DNA from: Bathymodiolus brooksi
Lineage: Eukaryota > Mollusca > Bivalvia > Mytilida > Modiolidae
Assembly (NCBI GenBank): GCA_963680875.1
Contig: OY804579.1
Location: 17,841,804 to 17,905,803 of the forward strand
Direction: 5' to 3'
Length of the DNA stretch: 64,000 bases
In this document: piece by piece, positions 1 through 9,145 of the stretch
How positions within the stretch are numbered: position 1 is the first letter of the stretch
Layout of the letters: every line of letters begins with the position of its first letter
The notes under the pieces: generated by a model
What the model saw: the letters and a program-made list of their open reading frames with translations, nothing else
The model's database searches: none
Told to the model about the DNA's origin: nothing
Translations under genes and position numbers: made by a program

Positions 1-1098
1 TGTCACGTGAGCATCAGTTATCGTGACGTAAATTACTAAAAATCATAATCTTGAACTTTATACTTTATATTATTCAAGTATATTGCACACTAATTTATAA
101 ATATGAACAGAATGAGAAAGTGTAATGAAGTTTACCAACTAGCTAAGGTCCAGGCACTGGATAAAAAGTTAAAAAACAAAAGATTTAGGCCTTTTTGTTT
201 ATGCCTTCCGGGTGTAATGTTTGTAACTCGCGGATCCAAAAACTCTCTTTTTTCTGTCTCTGATTTTCTTTCCAACTTGGATTGTGGTCAATGATATAAA
301 TTTTGGATCTGCCAAAGTCTTCCAATGAGTGCCCCGGCGACACAAAGTGTTGACTCACGGGCAAGAGCGTCTTTTTCGTAAGGTCACTTCTGTGTCCATT
401 CATTCTTTTGTTGAATGGTTGAACACTTTCTCCTACGTATTGCGACCCGCAGACGTGACAGTCAAGGAGGTAAACCACATTAGGTGTTTTGCAATTGACA
501 TTGCAAAATATCTTATACTCCTTTCCTGTCGTCTTGCTATGGAACACTTGTGTGTGTTGCAATTGGAGACAGCACTTGCAACGCTTGTCACCACATGGTT
601 TACACTGGCCGACCGTCGATGAAGGTCTAGATACCGCCGCTCTGACCAGTGTATCCTTAATGCTTTTAGGTCGCAGGAACGCTACAACGGGTGGTTCAGG
701 GAACAACTTGGCCAGCGTTTCACTTTTTTGAATTTCTTTCCAATGATGACGGACAATGCCTGCAATTTTGGCTAAAGAAGGATGGTAAGTGAGAACAAGG
801 GGAACCCGTTTGTTGATCTTTTTTTCTTTGTATTCCAGGAGGTCATTTCTGTTAATTTCACTGGCTTTTGAAAACCCACTCTCTATAACTTTGTCATTAT
901 ATCCCCGTTTCTTCAAATGATGGCGTAAATCTCCTAGTCTTTGGTTGGTGGTTTCAACAGTGGAGCATATTCGTTTTACCCTAATGGCTTGGCTGAATGG
1001 GATACTCTTAAAACAGTGCTTAGGATGGCAACTACTGGGTGAAAGGTATTGATGTTTGTCTGTGGGCTTAGAGTATAAATCAGTTGTCATGTTGCCCT
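1..1098 (-). mobile_element. Penelope-like retroelement, 5'-truncated copy
   Basis: The left edge of the window holds the 3' half of a Penelope-like element (PLE) on the minus strand: an open frame at 185-1090 plus about 180 bp of AT-rich sequence that would be 3' non-coding. The upstream part of the reverse transcriptase is absent; the coding part starts abruptly next to the tail of a tRNA-like SINE at about 1098. PLEs are retroelements that pair a telomerase-related RT with a GIY-YIG endonuclease and are often 5'-truncated on insertion. The element's 3' end may lie outside the window. No target-site duplication can be judged. Confidence 0.85.
185..1090 (-). CDS. Penelope-type RT C-terminus with GIY-YIG endonuclease (partial)
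   Basis: An uninterrupted 301-residue frame on the minus strand. Residues 1-60 match the end of a PLE reverse transcriptase (DLYSKPTDKHQYL, then SCHP, then IPFSQAIRVKRIC). A Cys-rich linker follows (C163-x2-C166, C171, C173, C174). The GIY-YIG nuclease starts near residue 205, with YLL at 207-209 standing for GIY and YVG at 218-220 for YIG, then the Arg/His stretch 229-234 and a closing E-S-F-W-I-R segment near 282-287. The nuclease would nick target DNA for reverse transcription. The catalytic palm of the RT is missing, so this copy is not autonomous. The absence of stops or frameshifts over 300 codons suggests a fairly recent insertion. The first ATG is probably only the first in-frame Met of a longer ancestral frame. 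Confidence 0.85.
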   Translation of the reverse strand: MTTDLYSKPTDKHQYLSPSSCHPKHCFKSIPFSQAIRVKRICSTVETTNQRLGDLRHHLKKRGYNDKVIESGFSKASEINRNDLLEYKEKKINKRVPLVLTYHPSLAKIAGIVRHHWKEIQKSETLAKLFPEPPVVAFLRPKSIKDTLVRAAVSRPSSTVGQCKPCGDKRCKCCLQLQHTQVFHSKTTGKEYKIFCNVNCKTPNVVYLLDCHVCGSQYVGESVQPFNKRMNGHRSDLTKKTLLPVSQHFVSPGHSLEDFGRSKIYIIDHNPSWKENQRQKKESFWIRELQTLHPEGINKKA

Positions 1099-1275
1099 CC
1101 TTGATATATACGTCTGAAAATTAAACCAAACAGTGTTAGAATTAGATTCTAGAGCTGTCAAATGTTTTCTTCCCTCGACGGGATTTGAACCCACACCATT
1201 GATAGACTGCAGCACCATTCGTTTAGCCTTACGTCCAGCGCCCTAGACCACTCGACTACATCCATTCCCTCTATA
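1099..1275 (-). mobile_element. tRNA-Leu/Ser-like SINE arm (single, partner missing)
   Basis: On the minus strand the sequence has pol III promoter boxes: box A like TGGTCGAGTGG (here with a C-to-A-type change near 1255) and box B GGTTCAAATCCC (at about 1180-1195). The layout resembles a class II tRNA-Leu/Ser head followed by an unrelated tail ending in TTTTCAGACGTATATA. The middle does not fold into a proper anticodon arm, so this is a tRNA-derived repeat and not a tRNA gene. It is homologous to one arm of the inverted pairs at 20267-20612 and 50567-50900. Here the second arm is replaced by the Penelope element. Confidence 0.7.
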
Positions 1276-3072
1276 TGTATATATATATATGCAAATCCAC
1301 ATATCATGAAATATATTATATATTATGACCAGAATAGGATTTTCAAAAAATTCTATGTTTAAAAAAAAATTCAGATGTTGATATATTATTATGCATCAAG
1401 TGATAATATAATATGAATTCTTTTTTGTCATTATATTTTGTATTTACTTCCATATCATACATGCATAATTATGTACCCTTAAAGGGTTATGCAAAAAATA
1501 TTTTTTTGAGTAAATATTATTTTTTTTTTTTAAATCTCCCCAAAATATATCTTTGAAACTTTTGCACATATCAATATTTTATTATCCCTTTTTAGTTTGA
1601 TGCACATATGCATGATCAATTTATGCTTAGATATATATAACACTTCCTAGTTCAAGACACACGTTATTGAACTTTTAATTTAATGAAAATTCACTTTATT
1701 TGATATGATTCAAAGCATCTTCATTACTTTTTATTTGTGTCAATACTTTTTAAAATACAATTTATTGAAAACAATAAACTTGTGACTATCTGTTTATCTC
1801 TGCAAACAACAAAATAAAATGTTAACGTGTTTTTCTTTAAGTAGTAATCTGCGTTTTTAATTTCAAATATGACATTTGTCGTTTATGATTGGCTAAGAAA
1901 TAATTTTAAGCTCGTGCTATATTTTTCATTGACAGACCTTAAATGGTTATTTCCTATAGGATTAAACACTGTTTTTTTTTAGGAAATTATCTATGTATAA
2001 ACTCCGGCAGCTCACGCATGCATTGAATAAAACCCGAAGGACTTTAGGTAAAGTTTGTGTTAATAAGGAATTCACTGCTTTGTATATCTCAAATTGCCTC
2101 CCATGCAAAACTTCTAGTTGTATTAGTCTGAGTTATTAAGAATTACCATAAATTATTAATTGTACTATACACTGTAATAACTGGCTACATTGATTGACTC
2201 GTACTTTGCAGTTATCTTTGTATCAAAAATAAAACTGGTATGTGACCATTCCATATACCGTTGTCATCGCCATCATTAAAATATACAACAAAATCACGGA
2301 TCGACATTGATATTGCTGATTTATATTTTATCTATATAATGCCCACGCAGTCATTAAACCAAGGGAATAAAAAGTTGATCAAGTATGACACGGTCTGTTG
2401 AAGATATACAATTAACAATCTAAAAATATATACAGTATGAAATTAAACAAAAATAATAGGAAAGATTCCCTTTAAAACTTCCTTGCATATTGTATTACAA
2501 TTATTAAATCAATCGAATATTTTATAGGAGACACCTTTCTTGGGGATTTCCAAAGGTGTTTAATCGAATTTAACCTTGGTACTTGTCGGAATTCCAGAAT
2601 GTGTGGAAATAAATTAGGAATTTTTCAAATCAGTTAATTATTTTATTTTAGATCATACTTTAATGATTTTTTTTTGCCGTAATTGTGCATGATAATGTAA
2701 AATAATGAGTCCAATGAACCCAGATTTTGTTAGGTTCATGTTGCTCAGTTTTCTGTGTAGTGTTTTGTAGAGTATTGCTTGGCCTTATGTCGTTTTTCTT
2801 TTGACCATTGTATTGTCTGTTCCTAGTTTTATTAATGATTACATTATTCAGAAACTGCAAATTTCAACAATAGATATATCGAATAAACCATGTCAGTTCC
2901 TAGTCGGATGATACTCTATGGGACTAATAGTCCACAAGCGACGGTATCAACCCAGTGATAGGAATACAAACGTAGACATGGATTCCATTGAGCACGGCGT
3001 GAGTCTGAAATAATCTTCATCGTGTACGATTAAAAGAATGGAAAGCCAAATAATCTAAAAGTCTTTGGCAGA

Positions 3073-3750
3073 AAGGATACCACAGATACTGATAGATCTG
3101 CTTCATACCTTGACCTACACCTCGAAATCGAGAGTGAGGGTCGGTTAAGAGCGAAACTTTACGACAAAAGAGATGATTTCAATTTTCCCAGTGTGAACTT
3201 TCCATTTATATGTAGCAACATTACAGCAGCACCTGCATATGGAGTATATATCTCTCAGATGATACGATATTCCAGAGCTTGTGATTCCTATCGGGATTTC
3301 CTTGATAGAGGGTTGCTGCTAACAAGGAAGCTACTGAACTAAGGGTTCCTTTCGGTAAAGTTGAAGTCATCACTTCGAAAAGTTTACGGTCGCCACCATG
3401 ACTTGGCATAACGTTATGGAATATCTGTGTCACAAATGACCACGGATATGTTCCACTTGTCGTAAACACTTCCCGGTCCTTTCCTCATTCACGACTTATC
3501 ACCGGGTTTGTAAATAGATTAACACGACGGGTGCCACTATTGGAGCAGGAACTCCTACCCTTCCAGAGCACATGAGTTTACCCTCGGTTTTTATTGGGGT
3601 TCGTGTTACTCGATCTTTAGTTTTATATGTATGCTTTGTCGATCATTGTTTGTCCTTTTGTACTTTTCATTTGGCCATTGTGTTGTCTGTTCTTCTTCGA
3701 TATACGGTTTCTGATTGCCCCTTTGGTATCTTCAAACTCTTCATAATAAC
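3073..3750 (+). pseudogene. RT-like retroelement remnant with 3' tail
   Basis: Conceptual translation from 3073 gives the stretch after the catalytic box of a retroelement reverse transcriptase: KDTTDTDRSASYLDLHLEIE, then a segment with LYDKRDDFNFP, YGVYISQMIRYSRAC and a KSSLRKVYGRHHDL block ending near 3405. In-frame stops after RKLLN (about 3342) and after the HHDL block mark it as dead. The sequence after 3450 is the 3' tail of the same family, ending in the recurrent motif TTTGGTATCTTCAAACTCTTC near 3750. Copies lie inverted at 18060-18470 and 48090-48770. The family resembles a widespread bivalve RT-like repeat; I do not assign it to a clade. Confidence 0.7.
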
Positions 3751-4247
3751 TTATTCTATCATATACTTACTCAAAATATGTATAATTTTTTTCATATATC
3801 ATAAATTTGATATGTAGCAAGTCATATCTCTTGGGGTGTAATAACCTGATCCGTTTTACATGTGTGCCGTATTACATGGGGTGTTAAATGGATTTTTCAA
3901 AATGGCGGCCGAAAATTTTGCATGACATAGAGTATTTATTTTTTTATTCACAATTATGATGTCTTTTTTGGAAAAATAATTTTTTTCCATTAATTCACAT
4001 TTTGCGGTCCGATAAGTTTTCGTTATTAATGTATCTTTGCTTACTACCGTCGTCTGCTACTGTCAAAATGGATAACGGAGAAAACATGGAAAATGCTCGT
4101 TATGCAACGAATGATTACACTCCTTTATGAACCAAAGATTAAATCATCTTGTGTTGTTGTATAAGTGTAACTGTATAAGGATTATGTCTAGTAGACACAA
4201 TATGGCATTATTGCATAATATCCCATATCAAGCTATGGTTTCTGAAA

Positions 4248-4356
4248 ATATGGCATTTTTCATATCACAACCATATGAAACCTCGACCCACATTAGCCCT
4301 CGGGCTAATATGGGCGTCTCGGATTGATATGACATGTCATATGAAAAATGCCATAT
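4248..4356. repeat. Nested perfect inverted repeat (hairpin)
   Basis: ATATGGCATTTTTCATAT at 4248-4265 is the exact reverse complement of 4339-4356. Inside the loop a second palindrome pairs ATTAGCCC (4292-4299) with GGGCTAAT (4302-4309), with only TC between. The whole could fold as a hairpin with a second hairpin in its loop. The same structure is present in the inverted copy near 47480-47590. It could be the core of a small fold-back element; no target-site duplication was identified. Confidence 0.7.
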
Positions 4357-5769
4357 AATAATCTATAAGTATTGATTTAATCAAAAGGCTATAATTGTAT
4401 AATATTGTGCCGTAATAATAAAAGTTCAATTAAATGCAAAAAATGTGTAATAAGATAAACACATTCACAACAACAAGGAAGTAATAGTATATGAAAGAAA
4501 ATACCATTAGATACCTCCGTAAATTTGAATAAAAGAACGGTACTTTTATTTGGGTTTTTTTCGTCTAAATTACAGATGCTAAAAAATGTTCATTGCCACG
4601 TCTTAAATTGAGGCCAAAACAGTACAAATTGTTCCGTAAAAGATATCACATGATAAAATATGAATTTAAGATATAGATAAGTGCACTTTATTAAATATAT
4701 TTCAGTCGTTGAATGGAGTGAATGAAAGCATCTATTGAAGCACATACTATTATCCCCTCCCCATCTTGGCATCGAAGTAAAGACTTCAAGACTGCAACAT
4801 TCAGTGGGTCTAATAGTTTATTAGTCCAACACATTTTCTTTGCCCGACAAAAAGATTTAATATATGGCACCTTTAAGCTGATTGTTATTGATCATAACTG
4901 TACGCTATTAATTCATGTTTCCCTTTCCACATAGCACATGTCTTGTATTTCTTTTATTGTCCATTTAGGGGGAGATTGGAAGTACAGAAGTCGTTGAATT
5001 GATATTGGAAGTGCTAGTGACTTTACAACAGTAATAATTCTCTATAGCTACATGTGCTTTGTAAACCCTTTATACTTTTGAATTGAAATATCATCACTTG
5101 ATCTTGCTTTGTGAAATACAATCTCTAACACGTAGCAAATATGAATATATTTACAATGTAAATAAAATAGCACAAATGTAAAGGTTAACTGCGCCGTGAA
5201 CCGATGCATTTAACGTTTCCTTGTGGGATTTTCCTTTTACAATAGAGCTACGAATTTCGCTCGTTTGTACACTTGTGAAATTTTTAATCTAAGTTTGCGG
5301 AATTTCCAAATCCAACTGAGACAAGGACTTGCTTTTAATATAAATCCTTTTGCTTTGTTTGTCGATTGAATAAATTGCTTTCGTTCTGATGGTTAAATAC
5401 TTCTCTACAATTATATAATTCATGATCATAGATCTGCATATTTATATACAAAATGGTACACGTCCTTAAATGGGATAAATGTCACCATCTTAGTTTGAGA
5501 TCTCCAGAACTGACTTTGGACAACTTCGCAAAATCTGACACCTACTTTCTGAAAAGGCGTGCATACAGTTCAGCGTTGTCCGAATTCCGTTCTATATTTT
5601 AATAATAAGCTACAACTTAAAGGCAGAGATAAGAACATAGAATTAACCATTTTTAGGACAACACACGACGAATTCGATAGATTAGTTTACATTTCCCGAA
5701 AGGGATTTGGATGTGTAGGGAATCCCACAAGTTGACAAACAGGTAAAATATGTAGTACATCCCCACTCC

Positions 5770-5935
5770 TTCCCTTAAAAACAACACCACCAACAACAAA
5801 CAAATCATAACAAAACGAAAAAATATAAATAAATTAAAAAAACCAAACAGCAACAACAACAAAAAACAACAAAGAAAAACAGCAATAAAAAACAGCAACA
5901 ACAAACAAAAACAAAAACAAAACAACAATCAAGCA
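5770..5935. repeat. CAA/CAAAAA-rich low-complexity tract
   Basis: A simple-sequence tract of CAA, CAAA and ACAACA units. Inverted copies (TTG-rich) lie at 17570-17745 and 45895-46075. Long open frames across it, rich in Phe, Leu, Cys or Val, are artefacts of the low complexity. Confidence 0.85.
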
Positions 5936-6164
5936 ATTCTGTTGGGTGGAATGATGATATATACATGATATTTAATCAGAGCATTACACACATACACTCA
6001 GGTCTCATTGATAAGTCAAAAACTATTAAAGGGCCGAACGACGGAAAATATTGTGAACAACATAATTATATTAATTAATTAGACAGTTATAAATAAGTAC
6101 ATTACTTGTAATTGCCAGTATTATCTTCAGTAGTAATGAGTGATGATGGGTTTATAACTACCTA

Positions 6165-6375
6165 TGCAATCAGTGCCTATCGCCACGAACGTTGTGATTA
6201 CGAACCTCACTCAGGCGAGGTGTACTCGATACAACATGATGTGATAAAGTATGTCAGTGTGTTTCGGCAGGTCGGTGGTTTTCTCCGGGTACTCCTGTTT
6301 CTTGAACCAATAAAACTGATCGCCACGATATAACTGAAATATTGTTGAAAGTGGCGCTAAAACACCATAACACTA
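6165..6375 (+). mobile_element. Degraded tRNA-derived SINE (bivalve type)
   Basis: This is the inverted copy of the repeat at 45466-45680. The shared core, read on the opposite strand, runs GCGCCACTTTCAACAATATT, then the gtggcgatcag and ggagtactcggagaaaaccacc blocks, and ends in a worn tRNA-like head with a weak box B. A clearer member is at 59035-59292. It may belong to the mollusc SINE families described as RUDI or BIV; I did not assign it. Confidence 0.6.
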
Positions 6376-6824
6376 ATCTCTATTGGTCATTATAATTTTA
6401 TATTTCATTCTAATGTGTTTTTTTATTGATAAATTTACTTGTGTTGTTCCTTCTTATTGTAATTTTAGTTTTACAAATGCTTTTTGTATAATGGCTATTG
6501 TTTTAATTTTCTGTTTGATGGAATGAAGATAAAAACATAAATGATATATATATACAAGCCATCCGGTATCATTGATAAGTCAAAAACTACAAAAGTGCCA
6601 AACGACAGAAAATATTGTGAACAACATAATTATAATAATTAATTAGACAGTTTTAAATCAGTACTTTACTTGTAATTTCCAGTGTTATCTTCAGTAGTAA
6701 AAAGTGATGTTGGGTTTTATAACGAGTATACAAAGTGTTTTAAAATTTAATATTTAAAACAATGCACTATAACACGCGTATACCACGTGATAACAATGTC
6801 AATGTATCACAATTATAGCTATCT

Positions 6825-9066
6825 TCATACAGACATTGCTTGGTTTAATCTTTTCCAAAATGTATGACTGCTATCAGGATTTGAACATCCACGGACAATG
6901 TCGTCTGCTTCAAGGCACGTGATGCTCTCCCATATTTGTTTCAGACGTGCAGGCATTCTACTGATACTCATTTCCTCCAATATTATTACTATTAACATTT
7001 CTCTATTCTGTTGAAACATGTGCATTCTTGCCATATCTAATTCATACTCACCCCAGTCACTTTCCAGAAATGAACTTGAAATCACAAATATTATCTTTTT
7101 ACTTCTATTGATAGTGTCAATTATATTGTCAGCAATATATTTTCCAGCTTTAAAATCCCTTTCATGTAGTCCAAGGTTGAAGCCTTGATGTTTTTCCAGA
7201 TAAGCTTGAAGTGGTCCATACACCCATTTATAATCGTGAGCACTATAGGCTACAAAGGCATCATATTGGTACTCCTTTGAATCACCGTCTAACTTCCGGT
7301 AATGGCGATATAATCCTCTAGTAACCAGACAGCAATATTGTAAGGAAATTCTATATCTATAAGCAACACTACTTAAAATAACAACCAGTATAAGAACCAA
7401 TGAGAAAGTTGCACCTAAAATAAGCCACAATTGAGACACACATTTTATTTTCATATCTTCTATTTGTTCAAAGACTTGACGAGTAGTTTTATAGCTTCCA
7501 TCGGTATATATACAGGGATAATTCCCTTCACGATCAAAGAGTACAGTTGTTGAAAATATCCATTCAATAAAATGAAGAGAATCACAATTACATAGAATTG
7601 GATAAGTAAAGAGTCAAACTGATCACTAAACATTTCGTTAGTGAATGGTTCGGTAAATTTATTGTTGGACAATTCAATATATTGTAATGATCTTAAACCT
7701 CGCAAGAAGGCTCCTTGTTTGTCTAAACCAATTAATCCAATACCAAGTGATGCATTTTTCATTACTAAACGTTCCACATTTATGAATGTCTTTAAAAAAC
7801 TACTGTCTATCGATGAGCATTTAGAATCGGACAAATTTAGTACTTTAACATTATGTAGTCCATACCATTTATAATTACAGTCAACGAAATATGTCCCTGC
7901 TAAGTCAAGGAATTGTAAATTGTTTGCAGTTAGATTAATGCTATCATCCGGATCACCTATGTTACCAAAATATGACATATCAGCATATTCCAACGAATTC
8001 GGAAAATTTATTGCATAGCTTGTAACAAACATTGTACATTCTTTCGACATGACAAGCTTTCCAGACAAGTTAATGCTCTTCAGATTATTAAATAGTTCAA
8101 TTAATGTAAAGGCGAGCCACCCCTGATAGTTAAATTTATTGTAACTCAAATCAAGGTTTTCCAAGCATGTTTTATATTTCATGTTCAGTAAAGCGTCTCC
8201 TTCGATAATCCTTATTGCATTATCTGAAAGTATGATGGATTTGACACATATATCTCCAATGTAGGAAAACAAGCTGGGTGTTATGATAAACTCGCCGTGG
8301 GAACGGAAATCGCCTGATAGATTGATTTCTTCCATCTTGTGATCTTTGAATACGTGGAATGCTGGAAGCATATTTGACATCCGCATCTGCCCTTGACGTG
8401 AAATTGAAAATTTTGACACAGACTGTAATGGCAGAAAAGCGTCTAATTCAACAAAATAAATGTGACAGCTCAATTCAAATATTAAAATTATGTAAAATAC
8501 GAATATCGCATGATTCTTCTCCATGATAAAGATAAATTAGGCTTTCCATGGCAGTAAACACATTTCCAAACATTTCAGTGGGACCTCCATTTGTGAAAAC
8601 ATGTGTTATTTTTGAAAGATCTATCCACGACTGTTCAGGATAAGTAGCTAATAAGTCGTGGGATATCCATAGATTCTGCAAGGTAACTAATGGTTTAAAA
8701 ATGTTCCACTGAAATGCTGACAACGGGTTGTTGTTGATGTTCAACTCTCTTAATAAATCTAATTTGGTAAACGGCGTTTGTCCTGTTTTTGAAATGTTAC
8801 AGTTTTCCACGTTAAGATATTGTAGTTTAGGAAAATTAATAAATGCATCATTATCCAACAAATGCAGGTTGTTTCCTGTCATGATCAGCTGTGTTGTGTT
8901 ACCTGGACAGTCACGTGGAATACAGTCCACGGGCAGAACATTCACATATAATATCGTCATCCATTATAAATGATACATTACACAATTTGGATTCCAAACA
9001 TAAAGCATGGCTTAAACACACAACGAAAAGCGTCACAAATAAGGAAAGATAAAACATATTTACCAT
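6825..9066 (-). pseudogene. Toll-like receptor pseudogene (inverted copy)
   Basis: A near full-length TLR on the minus strand, the closest relative in this window of the intact gene at 42540. Start ATG (9064-9066), LRR region, membrane helix, TIR domain and stop (6825-6827) are all present. Compared with the intact copy it has three frame-breaking deletions: 5 bp just after the LRRNT cysteines (near 8932), 28 bp in the LRR region (near 8487), and a net loss of about 184 bp before the LRRCT (near 7608), removing the last LRR. The 28-bp deletion is flanked by a TTT microhomology. The TIR part (7278-6825) is open and differs from the intact protein at few residues (Lys for Glu in the BB loop, Asp for Glu in box SDWGEYELD). 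It cannot encode a full receptor. Confidence 0.9.
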
Positions 9067-9145
9067 ATTTACAGAGTCAAATAACACATAATTTTACATT
9101 TCTCATGTTTAAATACTGATTTGGTGCCTAACAGACCGTACGATG
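9067..9145 (-). promoter_or_regulatory. Conserved TLR upstream block
   Basis: Read on the minus strand this contains CATCGTACGGTCTGTTAGG followed by a TATA-like GTATTTAAAC about 50 bp before the ATG. The same block precedes the other four near-full-length TLR copies. It is a candidate core promoter, inferred from position and conservation only. Confidence 0.4.

Larger units (their letters stand above)
1276..6824 (-). repeat. Inverted copy of the beta intergenic segment (matches 45009-50560)
   Basis: This stretch is the reverse complement of 45009-50560, with almost equal length and only scattered differences. It starts with a TA microsatellite at 1276-1292. It contains AT-rich single-copy-looking DNA (1300-3070 and 4360-5760), an RT-like pseudogene (3073-3750), a nested hairpin (4248-4356), a CAA-rich low-complexity tract (5770-5935) and a degraded SINE (6165-6375). 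I see no host gene in it. Short open frames here recur in the other copies but are full of low-complexity or repeat translations and have no recognisable domain. Confidence 0.85.

Noticed and set aside
1..60. Hammerhead ribozyme in the Penelope 3' region
   Set aside because: A CTGATG is present on the minus strand, but the full core (CTGATGA with GAAA and matching stems) is not.
3221..3469. Host protein coded on the minus strand (82 residues, also at 18072 and 48369)
   Set aside because: It is antisense to RT-like coding sequence; the plus-strand reading shows the retroelement motifs.
5653..5928. Membrane protein rich in Leu, Phe and Cys (also at 17540 and 45865)
   Set aside because: It is a translation of a TTG/CAA low-complexity tract without conserved start or codon bias.
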